Positions 8,953-18,066 of a stretch of DNA of 64,000 nucleotides are shown piece after piece. Position 1 is the first letter of the stretch; every line of letters starts with the position of its first letter. Both the position numbers and the translations under genes were made by a program. A model generated the notes under the pieces. That model searched no databases and was not told the origin of the DNA. It saw only the letters and a program-made list of their open reading frames with translations. The DNA is from an uncultured Adlercreutzia sp. (lineage in GTDB: Bacteria > Actinomycetota > Coriobacteriia > Coriobacteriales > Eggerthellaceae), in assembly GCF_958431955.1 (NCBI RefSeq), contig NZ_CAUASN010000004.1, positions 1 through 64,000 of the forward strand, in the 5' to 3' direction.

Positions 8953-10374
8953 ATGACCCACGATGCAGCTGCGCAGCCCATGCGCTCGCTTGCCTCCATA
9001 GCAGATATGCCGCTGTCGTTTCTCGGGTTCGCCCTGTGGCGCGCCTGGGTGTCGCTTTGCTACGCGAACCCCGTCTGCCCTATGCCGGTGAACGCGGCAG
9101 CCGGCCATCTCTCCTATGACATCGTGCTCGCGGCGTGCGCGGTGACTATCGCGCTGCTTTCCTCGCGGCTCGCTCCCCTGGCGGGCAAGCGGTGGGTCTA
9201 CCCGGTCATTGCGCTCCTGCTCGGCTTCTCCGCCGCCGCGAATGCCGCAGCCGTCATCTGGCCCGCAGCCGCAATGTCCCTCGTCGGCCCCGCCACCCTG
9301 GCCGGTGGTGCCGGATCGGCCCTGCTCATTCTCCTGTGGTGCGAGATCTACAGCTGCCTGGGAGCCGCCCGCGTGGCGCTGTACTACGCGCTCACCATTA
9401 TCGGAGGCGTGCTGCTCACCTTCCTGCTCCAAGGCTTCCGCGAAGAGTACCTCTACGGCGTGCTCATCGCGCTTCCCGCGCTTTCCGCGGCGCTCGCCCA
9501 CCGGTCCTACCGCTGCCATATCCCCGCCGAAGACCGCCCCGGCGCCTCGGGGCGCCGGCTCATTCCCTGGAAGTTCTTCCTCATTCTGGCGCTGTTCGAG
9601 CTCGTAGCCAGCTACAGCTCCGCCGCCATCAGCGCCGAGCATCCCTCGCTCATCGGCTCCCACTCCACCTGGACCACCCTCGTCGGAGGCGTGCTGCTGT
9701 TCGTCTGGGTCTGGTGCTTTTCCGGCCGGCTGCCGCTCTCGACGCTCTACCGCGCCCCAGCCGTGCTCATCTGTTGCGGGCTGCTCATCGTGCCGCTGTT
9801 CGGCATCGGCGGCAGCGTGGCCGGCAGCTTCTGCACCGCACTCGGGGTTATGCTGTTCAACGCGCTGGTGCTGCTGTTCCTCTGCGACATCGCCAAGCGC
9901 TTCGGCGTGAGCGCCCTTCTCCTGTTCGGCATCGAGGAGGCGCTGCTGCTCGTGAGCTGGGTGGGCCGGGGAGCCGCGGAAGCCCTCGACGGGCAGGGGC
10001 TTTTCGGCACCCTCGGGCCTGCGGTGGGATCTGTGGCGGCCGTCGCCGTTATCGCCGTCGTCACGCTGCTCGTGCTGAACAAGCGGGAGATAGACGAGCG
10101 CTGGGGCCTGGCCTTCCTGGGAAAGCGCGCCGCCGAAGACGACGAGCGCGGTCGCATTGCCCACCGTTGCGCGGAAGTGGCCGCCCGCGGGCACCTCACG
10201 CCGCGCGAGGGCGAGGTGCTGGAGCTTTTGGCCCAGGGCAAGTCGCTTTCCGGCGTAGCCAGCGAGCTCATCATCGCCGAGGGCACGGCGAAGGCCCACA
10301 CACGCCACATCTACGAGAAACTCGGCATCAACACCCGCCAGGAGCTGCTCGATCTGCTGATGGCAGAAGCATAA
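8953..10374 (+). CDS. Membrane-anchored LuxR-family transcriptional regulator
   Basis: A 473-residue protein with an N-terminal polytopic membrane domain (about 12 hydrophobic segments, residues 15-385) and a C-terminal LuxR helix-turn-helix (LTPREGEVLELLAQGKS ... GTAKAHTRHIYEKLGI). The start is placed at ATG 8953, which has a purine-rich GGGAGGGAGAAGG site; a GTG at 8908 is an alternative. Regulators of this build in Eggerthellaceae are encoded beside reductases and are thought to sense their substrate. It is divergent from the flavoprotein gene, which is its likely target. Confidence 0.85.
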   Translation: MTHDAAAQPMRSLASIADMPLSFLGFALWRAWVSLCYANPVCPMPVNAAAGHLSYDIVLAACAVTIALLSSRLAPLAGKRWVYPVIALLLGFSAAANAAAVIWPAAAMSLVGPATLAGGAGSALLILLWCEIYSCLGAARVALYYALTIIGGVLLTFLLQGFREEYLYGVLIALPALSAALAHRSYRCHIPAEDRPGASGRRLIPWKFFLILALFELVASYSSAAISAEHPSLIGSHSTWTTLVGGVLLFVWVWCFSGRLPLSTLYRAPAVLICCGLLIVPLFGIGGSVAGSFCTALGVMLFNALVLLFLCDIAKRFGVSALLLFGIEEALLLVSWVGRGAAEALDGQGLFGTLGPAVGSVAAVAVIAVVTLLVLNKREIDERWGLAFLGKRAAEDDERGRIAHRCAEVAARGHLTPREGEVLELLAQGKSLSGVASELIIAEGTAKAHTRHIYEKLGINTRQELLDLLMAEA

Positions 10375-10384
10375 GCAGCTGAAA

Positions 10385-10723
10385 CTACCCTACGGCCAAG
10401 CGGACGGAGCCTGCGGGAAACGCCACAGCCTCCTTCTTCCGAGGCGTGATGCGAATCTCTACGTCACACCCGAGGGCATCGGCATAACGCGATAGCGTGC
10501 CGATGCGCAGCGAAGACGTCCTGCCGTTCTCGATGTCGGATACGCGATTCTGCGAGATACCCGCCGCAGAAGCGAGCGCCGTCTGAGTCATGCCCAGCGT
10601 CTTGCGAATCTCCTTCAGCTTGTACTCCTCCACCGCCTCGATCATCTCCGTTTTAAGACGATCGACATTTTGCCGGTCAGCACCAAGCGTTTCCATGTAT
10701 TCGCTGAAGCTCATCTCAGCCAT
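10385..10723 (-). CDS. XRE-family antitoxin (HigA-like)
   Basis: A 112-residue protein with a helix-turn-helix of XRE type (IRKTLGMTQTALASAAGISQNRVSDIENG, residues about 39-68) and a C-terminal strand-rich tail. It follows, and overlaps by 8 bases, the RelE/HigB-like toxin gene, the inverted toxin-first order typical of higBA. It should neutralise the toxin and repress the pair's promoter. Confidence 0.8.
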   Translation of the reverse strand: MAEMSFSEYMETLGADRQNVDRLKTEMIEAVEEYKLKEIRKTLGMTQTALASAAGISQNRVSDIENGRTSSLRIGTLSRYADALGCDVEIRITPRKKEAVAFPAGSVRLAVG

Positions 10724-11111
10724 CTTTCTTGCCTTTCTCGCTCAACCGTCTCAAATGCTCGTCATACCTTTCGTCGGCAATGGGAATGGCCTTTTTGTAC
10801 CATTCGCCCCATTTATCGCGCCTTGACTTCTTCCTCTCCACCATCCCGCTCTTATCTCCGCCCAGAAGAAGGATGGCTTTTCTCCGAGGATCAAAGGCGA
10901 AAAGGATGCGGAACTCCGACATACCCGGCGACGGCGGTCGCAGCTCCTTCATGTTCTTGTGCCGAGACGCCGTCACGGTATCCACAAGCGGACGTCCCAG
11001 CGCAGGGCCGAATTCCATAAGCACCTCAACAGCAGCCGTCACGCAGTCCCTCGTCTCAGGGTCAAGAGAGGCCAGCCATTCGGTTACATATGTATAATCC
11101 ACGGTCCACAT
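10716..11111 (-). CDS. HigB/RelE-type toxin (phage-derived Gp49-like)
   Basis: A 131-residue protein with the Gp49-like fold signature: LGRPLVDTV, KELRPPSPGMSEFRILFAFDPRRKAILLLGG and a basic C-terminus (KKSRRDKWGEWYKKAI). Members are mRNA interferases that cleave ribosome-bound mRNA. I place the start at ATG 11111; a TTG at 11117 would add two residues. It is followed by the HTH antitoxin. No ribosome site is visible and a -10-like TATATT ends only seven bases upstream, so the message may be leaderless. Confidence 0.8.
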   Translation of the reverse strand: MWTVDYTYVTEWLASLDPETRDCVTAAVEVLMEFGPALGRPLVDTVTASRHKNMKELRPPSPGMSEFRILFAFDPRRKAILLLGGDKSGMVERKKSRRDKWGEWYKKAIPIADERYDEHLRRLSEKGKKDG

Positions 11112-11117
11112 AGGCAA

Positions 11118-11141
11118 AATATAACATATTTACGATAATAT
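11118..11141 (-). promoter_or_regulatory. Candidate promoter/operator of the toxin-antitoxin pair
   Basis: TATATT (11118-11123, minus strand) resembles a -10 box. An adjacent AT-rich imperfect palindrome, ATATTTACGATAATAT (11126-11141), is where an autoregulating antitoxin would be expected to bind. No clear -35 box. Bases 11142-11234 hold nothing recognisable. Confidence 0.35.
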
Positions 11142-11234
11142 TTCCAGGAAAGCGAGTTCCACGCTTTGGAAGCGGGAGCCCGCATCCGCAAGTTCTTGCG
11201 AGAGCCAACCGAGATGCACGCATCGCAAAAGCGA

Positions 11235-11909
11235 TTAGCGCTCATCTCCGTACGTGCTCTTACATCTGACAAGCGCGGCCGACAGGACGGCTGCTCGGCC
11301 CTCCTTGTCGGGAGCGATGCGCATGCGATCGGGCCACGCGGCGGCGAGCAGGGCCTCGGCGTCGTCGGCCAGATAGTCGCGCACCACCACGAGTGCATGG
11401 GGAAACGCCGCAGAGGGGCCCTCGGCGAGCAGGCCCACCGCCTCGGTAAGGCCGCCGCCGCGCCAGATTTCCAAACGGCCCAACTCGTCCACGACGAGCA
11501 GGGCAGAGCGCCGAAGGCGGGGCGGCGCTTCCGATTCGGAAACAGCCTCGGCGCGAACCAGCGAGCGCAGCTTCTTGAAGTGGGCGTTCACGCGCTCAAT
11601 GGCCGCGTCGGATATATGCCAGGCCAGTTCCGCCCGGGCGGCCTGGGAGCCCTCGTCGAAGGTGCCGTCGGCGCGGGCCAAATCGCCCCGGCGCGCGAAG
11701 GGAATGCGCTCGCCGCCGGGCAAGAGCACGTTGTCGATGCCGAGCTTCTCGTAGCCGTTCCCGTCGGCGCGCTCTCCCGCCGAAGCCACCCACTGCCCCG
11801 GAGCGAGCACGCCGGCGCACGGCACGCCGCGCTCGGCCAGATCGGCAACGAGCCCCTCCAGCCAGCGCGTCTTCCCTATCTGAACCTCGCCCGTTAAAAG
11901 AAACAGCAT
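11235..11909 (-). CDS. P-loop NTPase, THEP1-like
   Basis: A 224-residue cytoplasmic P-loop protein. Walker A is GEVQIGKT (residues 7-14) and a Walker B-like ALLVVDELGRLE lies near residue 140, as in the THEP1 nucleoside-triphosphatase group. The start is placed at ATG 11909 (MLFLLTGEVQIGKT) with a GAGAGG site; the longer frame would displace the P-loop from the N-terminus. Its neighbours are a DUF364-type protein and a metal-chelate importer, so a role linked to cofactor or metal handling is possible but unproven. Confidence 0.65.
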   Translation of the reverse strand: MLFLLTGEVQIGKTRWLEGLVADLAERGVPCAGVLAPGQWVASAGERADGNGYEKLGIDNVLLPGGERIPFARRGDLARADGTFDEGSQAARAELAWHISDAAIERVNAHFKKLRSLVRAEAVSESEAPPRLRRSALLVVDELGRLEIWRGGGLTEAVGLLAEGPSAAFPHALVVVRDYLADDAEALLAAAWPDRMRIAPDKEGRAAVLSAALVRCKSTYGDER

Positions 11910-11994
11910 CCGAAAACCTCTCGCATTCGCCCGCCCATCGTGCCCCCCGCTTCGTCCCGCGTTTCGGCAGCCAGACCCCACGCGGGGAAAGCTC

Positions 11995-12855
11995 CTAGAC
12001 TTCAGGGTTGCGCAGAGCGGCCATAGTCAGCGCCTCGCCGAAGAACTGGCCCGTGCCGTTCTTCACCGCGAACGCCGCCTTCTCGGGGTCGGCCACCACA
12101 CTGCCGGCCAGCATATCTACGCCCCAGCGGAACAGAAACGGCGCCATGACCACGCTCGGTCCCACGAGCACCGTCGTGGCCTGCGCCGATAGGTCAAGCA
12201 GGCGGGGAGCCGTCTTGTTGATGAGGGTGACGCCGGTCATGAACACGTAATCGGCCTCGGGCACCACATACTCGCACGCTGGATCGGGCACGTCGTTAGC
12301 CTGGCTGCACTTCCGCTCCAGGACGGTGAGTCGCGCATACTCCTCGATGCGCTCTACATGGGGAAAGTGCCCCACCACGACCACGCGCGCGTTGCCGCCA
12401 GCAGCGGCGATGCGCGGACGATACATCTCGAAGGCGTCCATCTTGCGAATAGTTCCGTCGGGGACCTCCACCGCGGCATCGTAGGTGCACCCGAGGGGAT
12501 CCAGCAGCGCGCGCTGAGCGTACCAGGCGTTCAGGGCGGCCACGCCCAGGCTCGCCTCCTCGAAGCACCACGACTTCGCCAATTCCGCCATCTCGCGCAG
12601 CGGACGGCCACGGAAGTCATCGGCATACCGGCGCCGGGAGCCGCCGCTCGTCGTGAAGCTCACCCCCATGCCGCTGTCAGCGGTCACATAGGACCAATGG
12701 GTGCCCAGGCACCAATCGCGCACGAGCACCTCTTCGGGAATGCCGGCGATCAGATGGTTGTACAGCTTCCACGGCGTGTTCGCGCCGAAGGTATCGGGGA
12801 ATCGCGTTCCTGCCGCCTCGCCGGCACTGCAGCAATCTCGCTCGGGACATCCCAT
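11995..12855 (-). CDS. DUF364/DUF4213-type protein (putative heavy-metal chelation)
   Basis: A 286-residue protein resembling the DUF4213-DUF364 architecture. The N-terminal region contains a WSYVTADSGMGVSFTT motif. The C-terminal Rossmann-like half contains VVVVGHFPHVERI, VFMTGVTLINKTAPRLLDL and a VLVGPSVVMAPFLF strand. Members are found next to metal-chelate ABC transporters and nitrogenase-related genes; the biochemical activity is not established. A Cys-rich N-terminus (MGCPERDCC) is present. The gene is divergent from the FecCD permease with a palindrome between them. Confidence 0.65.
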   Translation of the reverse strand: MGCPERDCCSAGEAAGTRFPDTFGANTPWKLYNHLIAGIPEEVLVRDWCLGTHWSYVTADSGMGVSFTTSGGSRRRYADDFRGRPLREMAELAKSWCFEEASLGVAALNAWYAQRALLDPLGCTYDAAVEVPDGTIRKMDAFEMYRPRIAAAGGNARVVVVGHFPHVERIEEYARLTVLERKCSQANDVPDPACEYVVPEADYVFMTGVTLINKTAPRLLDLSAQATTVLVGPSVVMAPFLFRWGVDMLAGSVVADPEKAAFAVKNGTGQFFGEALTMAALRNPEV

Positions 12856-12911
12856 GGCTCCGCCTTTCCTCGCCTTTTCTTCCTCCTGTTATAGTACCTT
12901 ATTATTCTCAC

Positions 12912-12941
12912 TTGTAAATTATACTCAATTAAGTATATAAT
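12912..12941 (+). promoter_or_regulatory. Importer promoter overlapping an 18-bp palindrome
   Basis: TTGTAA (12912-12917), an 18-base spacer and TATAAT (12936-12941) make a fair promoter for the importer operon. Between and overlapping the boxes lies TATACTCAATTAAGTATA (12920-12937), a palindrome with 16 of 18 positions symmetric. On the opposite strand the same DNA offers a TATAAT for the DUF364-type gene, so one repressor could control both directions. A metal-responsive repressor is the inference. Confidence 0.6.
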
Positions 12942-12992
12942 CACCTCGCTCGCCATCGAGACCGGATTCAATAAGAGAGGGGGTACATCGCC

Positions 12993-14033
12993 GTGGGCCA
13001 CACCGTCGCGCCGTCTCGGCGCTCCCGCGCCACCGCGCGGGCGCGCTGCGTTGTCGCCGGGCTCGCGGTGCTCCTCGTGGTGTCGGCCACCGTGTCGCTT
13101 CTGCTCGGGCGCTACCCCATCTCCCTTACCGAGGCGGCGGCCATGCTCGCCAACCTCATCGTACCCCAGGAGCCCATCTGGTCCGACCAGCAGGCCACGC
13201 TCTTCTTCAACGTGCGCCTGCCCCGCGTGCTGCTCGCCCTCATGGTGGGCTGCTGCCTGGCCGTGGCCGGCGCTGCCTACCAGGGCACCTTCCAGAACCC
13301 GCTCGTGTCCCCCGACATCCTGGGCGCCAGCCAGGGAGCCGCCTTCGGCGCGGCCGTGGCCATCCTCTTAGGTCTCAGCTCCGTTATGACCTCGGTGTTC
13401 GCCTTCGGGTTTTCGCTTCTCACCGTGCTTTTGGTGCTGCTCATCAGCGCGCGGGCCCGCGGCAACCACATGATGGTGGTGGTGCTTGCCGGCGTCATGG
13501 TGTCGTCGCTGTTCCAGGCCGGCGTCTCCTACGCGAAGCTCGTGGCCGACCCTACCGATGAGCTGGCCGACATCACCTACTGGCTCATGGGCAGTCTCAC
13601 CGGCGCCAGCATGCGCGACATCACCATGGTCTTCCCCATCATGCTCTTAGGCTGCGCCACCCTGTTCGCCCTGCGCTGGCGCATTAACATCCTCACCATG
13701 GGCGATGACGAGGCCGCCACCATGGGCGTCAACGCCAAACGCACCCGCATCGTCGTCATCATCGCCGCCACCCTCGTGACGGCTGCAAGCGTCTGCGTCA
13801 CCGGCATGATCGGCTGGGTGGGGCTTATCATCCCCCATCTGTGCCGCATGCTCGTGGGGGCCGACTACCGCCGGCTCATCCCGGCCTCCATGCTCATGGG
13901 CGCGACGTTCCTGCTCATCGTGGACGACATCGCCCGTCTGGCCACGACCGCCGAGATTCCCATCGGCATCCTCACGGCCTTCGTGGGGGCGCCCTTCTTC
14001 CTGTACCTCATCACCCGGAAGAAGAAGCTATGA
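12993..14033 (+). CDS. FecCD-family metal-chelate ABC importer permease
   Basis: A 346-residue integral membrane permease (about 9-10 hydrophobic segments) of the iron-siderophore/cobalamin type. Recognisable FecCD elements: LPRVLLALMVGCCLAVAGAAYQG, NPLVSPDILGASQGAAFGA, and the coupling region GWVGLIIPHLCRMLVGADYRRLIPAS. It starts at GTG 12993 after a GAGAGGGGG site. The stop overlaps the start of the ATPase gene (ATGA), so both are translated together. Confidence 0.93.
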   Translation: MGHTVAPSRRSRATARARCVVAGLAVLLVVSATVSLLLGRYPISLTEAAAMLANLIVPQEPIWSDQQATLFFNVRLPRVLLALMVGCCLAVAGAAYQGTFQNPLVSPDILGASQGAAFGAAVAILLGLSSVMTSVFAFGFSLLTVLLVLLISARARGNHMMVVVLAGVMVSSLFQAGVSYAKLVADPTDELADITYWLMGSLTGASMRDITMVFPIMLLGCATLFALRWRINILTMGDDEAATMGVNAKRTRIVVIIAATLVTAASVCVTGMIGWVGLIIPHLCRMLVGADYRRLIPASMLMGATFLLIVDDIARLATTAEIPIGILTAFVGAPFFLYLITRKKKL

Positions 14034-14815
14034 GCATCGAAGTGACAAACCTGAGCTTCTCCTACGGAAGCCGCGAGATCCTGCGCGACCTGACCTTCTC
14101 CATTCCCGACGGCACGCTCGTGAACGTGCTCGGCCCCAATGGCGTGGGCAAATCCACCCTGTTCCGCTGCATCCTGGGGCTGAACCCCGGCTACACGGGG
14201 CATATCGCGGTGAACGGGAAGGATCTGCAGCGCCTTTCCATTCGCGAGCGCGCCCGCGAGATCTCCTATATTCCGCAGTCCCATGCGCCAGTGTACGACT
14301 ACGAGGTGGTGGACGTGGTGCTCATGGCCACCGGCAACGACCTGAAGATGCTCGCCACCCCCGGCCCGGCCCAGCTGGAGAGGGCCCACGAGGCGCTCGC
14401 CCGCATCGGCATCGAGCACTTGGCCCACCGCACCTATACGCAGATCTCCGGCGGCGAACAGCAGCTCGTGCTCATCGCCCGGGCGCTCGCCCAGAACGCC
14501 CGCACCATCATCATGGACGAGCCCACGAGCGCCCTGGACTACGGCAACACCATGCGGGTGCTCTCCTGCGTGCGCCAACTCGCGCGCGAGGGGCTCTCCA
14601 TCGTGCAATCGACCCACAATCCCGACCACGCCTTCCTCTACTCCGACGCCACCATGGTGCTCGCCGAGGGGCGGCTTGCGGCTTTCGGCAACCCTCACGA
14701 GGTCATCACCTCCAAGCTCATCAGCGAGCTGTACGACCTCGAGGTGGAGGTCAATTCCCTTTACGGCGACAAGGTGCGCGTCTGCGTGCCCGTTCGCGAG
14801 ATAGAACGTTCCTGA
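14030..14815 (+). CDS. ABC importer ATPase (FepC/BtuD type)
   Basis: A 261-residue ATPase that powers the adjacent permease. Walker A GPNGVGKST, Q-loop SYIPQSH, signature ISGGEQQLVLIARAL, Walker B TIIMDEPTSALD and the switch His in STHNPDH are all intact. The start at ATG 14030 overlaps the permease stop by four bases. The C-terminal 20 residues (VNSLYGDKVRVCVPV) match the metal-chelate ATPase family. Confidence 0.95.
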   Translation: MSIEVTNLSFSYGSREILRDLTFSIPDGTLVNVLGPNGVGKSTLFRCILGLNPGYTGHIAVNGKDLQRLSIRERAREISYIPQSHAPVYDYEVVDVVLMATGNDLKMLATPGPAQLERAHEALARIGIEHLAHRTYTQISGGEQQLVLIARALAQNARTIIMDEPTSALDYGNTMRVLSCVRQLAREGLSIVQSTHNPDHAFLYSDATMVLAEGRLAAFGNPHEVITSKLISELYDLEVEVNSLYGDKVRVCVPVREIERS

Positions 14816-14836
14816 CTTGGGAGGAAAGGAAACCAC

Positions 14837-16006
14837 ATGTTGAGAACCTTGAGGAACAAGGGCCGCGCGCTGGCCAGCGCCACCGCAACGCTCGCTCTGG
14901 CCGGATGCCTGGCCTTCGCGCTTGCCGGCTGCTCCGGCAGCGACGGCGCCGACAGCTCCGATACGCCGGCCAACCCCGCCGTCGAGCAGGAGGTGGACGC
15001 CGATGCCGAGGCGGCCGCCGACGCTGCGGGCACCATCACCTTCACCGACGACCTCGGGCGTACCGTGGAGCTGCCGGCCCAGATCGACAAGATCTGCCCG
15101 TCGGGCTTCACCGCCCAGCAGGTGCTGCTCACCATGGCCCCCGACAAGATGGTGGGCCTGGCCCAGGAGCTGACCGAAGACCAGCTGAAGATCTTCGGCG
15201 AGAAGTTCGCCGACTACCCGGTATTCGGGGCCGTGCTCGGCGCCACCGACAGCCTGAACCGCGAGGCCGTGGCCGCCGCCGCGCCGCAGGTCATCATCGA
15301 TACCGGCGAGGCCAAAGAAGGGGCCGAGGAAGACCTGAACGCCCTGCAGGAGCAGCTGGGCATTCCCGTGGTGTTCATCGAGGCCAAGCTGTCCGACTAC
15401 GGCGCGGCCTACGCGCGCCTGGGCGAGCTGCTCGGCATGGAGGATCGCGGCAACGAGCTTTCCGCCTACTGCGACGACGCCTACAAGACCGTGGAGACCG
15501 CCATGGCGGGCATTCCCGAGGACCAGCGCGTGCGCATGGCCTACCTGCTCGGCGATAACGGCCTGAACGCCATCGCCAAGACCTCGTTCCAGGGCGCCGT
15601 GATGGACATGGTGGCCGACAACGTGGTCGTCGTGGACGACGTGTCCGGCAAGGGCAACGGCAACGAGGTGAGCCTCGAGCAGATCGCCCTGTGGAACCCC
15701 GACCTCATCATCTTCCAGACCGGCAGCATCTACGACACCGTGGGCGACGACCCGGCCTGGGCCGGCATCGCCGCCATCGACAACGACAACTACTACCAGG
15801 TGCCCAACGACCCGTGGTGCTGGATGAACAACCCGCCGACGGTGAACCAACTCATGGGCCTGCAGTGGCTGCCGCGCCTTCTGTACCCCGACGCCTTCGA
15901 CGATTCCATCGAGGACGTGACCCGCGCGTACTACAGCACCATGTACCACTACGACCTCACCGACGAGGAGCTGGCCGACCTGGTGAAGGATGCCGTGCGG
16001 AAGTAA
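14837..16006 (+). CDS. Metal-chelate ABC importer substrate-binding lipoprotein
   Basis: A 389-residue lipoprotein of the periplasmic-binding-protein-2 (class III, PF01497) type. An N-terminal signal with lipobox LAGC at about residue 32 (an earlier LAGC occurs at 24) is followed by a Ser/Asp/Ala-rich linker and the domain start ITFTDDLGRTVELPAQIDKI. LNREAVAAAAPQVIIDTGE and LGIPVVFIEAKL are typical lobe elements, and a Trp-rich C-terminal segment (NDPWCWMNNPPTVNQL) probably lines the pocket. The ligand could be a siderophore, heme or corrinoid; the sequence does not say which. Confidence 0.9.
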   Translation: MLRTLRNKGRALASATATLALAGCLAFALAGCSGSDGADSSDTPANPAVEQEVDADAEAAADAAGTITFTDDLGRTVELPAQIDKICPSGFTAQQVLLTMAPDKMVGLAQELTEDQLKIFGEKFADYPVFGAVLGATDSLNREAVAAAAPQVIIDTGEAKEGAEEDLNALQEQLGIPVVFIEAKLSDYGAAYARLGELLGMEDRGNELSAYCDDAYKTVETAMAGIPEDQRVRMAYLLGDNGLNAIAKTSFQGAVMDMVADNVVVVDDVSGKGNGNEVSLEQIALWNPDLIIFQTGSIYDTVGDDPAWAGIAAIDNDNYYQVPNDPWCWMNNPPTVNQLMGLQWLPRLLYPDAFDDSIEDVTRAYYSTMYHYDLTDEELADLVKDAVRK

Positions 16007-16064
16007 CGCCGCGACCTTGCACCCCCACAACAGGGGAGGCGCTTCTCCAAGCACGCACGCAAAG

Positions 16065-16101
16065 GGCGCCCCGGGCGAAAGCCACGGGGCGCCTTGTCGT
16101 T
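16065..16101 (+). terminator. Hairpin terminator after the importer operon
   Basis: A 9-bp GC stem (GGCGCCCCG, 16065-16073, with 16085-16093) followed by TTGTCGTT. It sits between the importer operon and the convergent LuxR gene. Confidence 0.6.
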
Positions 16102-16123
16102 GAGCATTCAAACCCCAGGCTCG

Positions 16124-17698
16124 TCAAGCGTGCGGCCCGCGGGTGAGGCGGAGAATGTCCTCACGCGAGGAGACATCGAGCTTCCGGTAGATGTTGTGAA
16201 TGTGGGTGCGCGCCGTATTGGGCGATATGAACAGAGCGCTGGCGATGTAGGATCCGTTGTGGCCCTCGGCCAAGTACGTGAGAATCTCCCGCTCGCGGGC
16301 CGTCAGGCCGTGGGCGTCGGCGAGCGCGCCGCAACGCGCGGCAAGCCCTAAGGCCTCGCGCCCACGTGCCGCATCGGGCGAGGAGGCCCCTTCGGCCCCC
16401 GCGTCCACCGAACCGGCCGCAGCTGCGGGGGCGGACGCCGCTTTCCCTAAAGCCCCCGCATCGCCGAGAACCGCCTCGACCTCGGATCGGCGACGCACAT
16501 GGGATACCAACACGAGCGCAAACGCGTAGAGCGTCGTGGTGAGGGTGACGACGACGGAGATCATCTCATCGGGCAGCGCGCCGCCCACCTGCTGTCCCAG
16601 AAACGAGGCCCCGCAAAACGCGCACAGAGCCACCGAGAACACGAGATCGGCCGAGAACTCTCCCGCGTGAGCTACGGCGCACAGCGTGGCCAGGGTGAGC
16701 ACGGCCGCCACCGAATACAACCCGTAGATGAGCCAATCGGACACTCCGCTGCCCCACCCGAGCGTGGCCGTGATGCTGATGCCGGCGAGCACGACCATGG
16801 CGAAGATAGGAAGGAACGTCTGCTGCAAGCCCCCGGAGAGCAGAAACGGCCCGCGCTTCATCAATGCGAAGGCCACAATGCCCGCGCCCGACAACGCGAG
16901 GGCCCCCAAATAGGCGCCCTGCCCCTCGTTGAAGGCCGTGCGCATCACTGCCATGGCGAAGGCGAAGGCCACCAGTCCCAGACTCGGCATGCCCGCCACG
17001 TCGAACAGCGACGCCAGGGCAGGTCGGCCGGCAGCAGCCACATCTCCCTGTGCGGCCGCCGGCTCATGCACCGCAAGGGGCACGACCGCAGCCACCGCCG
17101 AGCAGACGAACAGCAGCGCCAGCATCCCCTCCAACGGGAGCCACCCATACAGAGAGCACAGCGCGGCCGAAAGCACCGAGGCGGCACCGACCACCACCAG
17201 GGCCAAGCGGATGGGCAGGCGCCGTGCGCACACGCGGCCCCACACGAGCACCATACCGCAATCGGCCACCCCAGCCGCCACGCCGAGCAGCGGATAGACC
17301 GTCGGGACATCAACGGCAAAGTAGCAGGCGAATCCGAAGCCGAGGGCGCAGCAGAGATAGGCTACAGCCGCCACCGCTCCGAGGGCCATGAAGGGAAGCG
17401 GACGGGAACGACGCAGGCTCACCGCCGCCAGTGCAGCCGCGATCAGCGTAGCCGCCAGGAGTGTCGTCTCGGCGAACATCCCCATGAAGCCTGCAGGACC
17501 CGAGGCCAAGCTGAAAACGGGAAAGCGCAGGAAGCTGATAACCGTGCCGGAATAAATGAGCAGCGACGAGAACAAGCTGCCCAACCCGAGCACCAGGAGG
17601 GCCAGCGTCCCGCGCGATGGAACGTCGGCACGCGCCACGTTGTTCGACGGGCGAGGTTCCCGCGATGCTACGTCGGGCATGTCAGCGGACTTCGCCAT
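16124..17698 (-). CDS. Membrane-anchored LuxR-family transcriptional regulator
   Basis: A 524-residue protein. It has an N-terminal polar lead (1-28), about 12 hydrophobic segments (residues 30-395), an Ala-rich linker, and a C-terminal LuxR helix-turn-helix (LTAREREILTYLAEGHNGSYIA ... NTARTHIHNIYRKLDV). It is divergent from the flavoprotein at 18067, its likely target. The build matches the other regulators of this window, with a longer linker before the DNA-binding domain. Confidence 0.85.
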   Translation of the reverse strand: MAKSADMPDVASREPRPSNNVARADVPSRGTLALLVLGLGSLFSSLLIYSGTVISFLRFPVFSLASGPAGFMGMFAETTLLAATLIAAALAAVSLRRSRPLPFMALGAVAAVAYLCCALGFGFACYFAVDVPTVYPLLGVAAGVADCGMVLVWGRVCARRLPIRLALVVVGAASVLSAALCSLYGWLPLEGMLALLFVCSAVAAVVPLAVHEPAAAQGDVAAAGRPALASLFDVAGMPSLGLVAFAFAMAVMRTAFNEGQGAYLGALALSGAGIVAFALMKRGPFLLSGGLQQTFLPIFAMVVLAGISITATLGWGSGVSDWLIYGLYSVAAVLTLATLCAVAHAGEFSADLVFSVALCAFCGASFLGQQVGGALPDEMISVVVTLTTTLYAFALVLVSHVRRRSEVEAVLGDAGALGKAASAPAAAAGSVDAGAEGASSPDAARGREALGLAARCGALADAHGLTAREREILTYLAEGHNGSYIASALFISPNTARTHIHNIYRKLDVSSREDILRLTRGPHA

Positions 17699-18066
17699 AG
17701 CTCGCTCTTTTCTCCTTCACGCGCTGCACACTCGGCCGGCCGCATCGCCGCGAGTTATCGCCTGCATGCGCTCCCTCCCAAAAACATCGCCGCGCAGCCG
17801 CAGGGGCAAGACGGCGCGAGCACTGGTTGGCATTATAGCAGCCTCGCAGTCAACGTATCTTCCCCATCTCCTCTCACCTGGTGTTTCACCTGAACTCGCC
17901 ACCAAAATACGTAAAAGCGTTGAGACGGTTCTCGGCGATAACCAGGAAAATATCGACGTTTTTGCGGATGGATGCACCCTGCGGTCCCTGCCATGATGGG
18001 GTCATGAGGCCCGACCGATGCGTCGAGCCACCGATTCCGATAGTCGATTGATAAGGAGAGGGAATC
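17699..18066. promoter_or_regulatory. Divergent control region, LuxR / flavoprotein
   Basis: No gene in these 368 bases. A TATAAT on the minus strand (17832-17837) is a possible -10 for the LuxR gene, without a well-spaced -35. An AAGGAGAGGG ribosome site (18053-18062) precedes the flavoprotein. I see no convincing operator. Confidence 0.35.

Noticed and set aside
13865..16111. A 748-codon minus-strand open frame across the importer genes
   Set aside because: It runs antisense through three well-recognised genes and has no domain signature.
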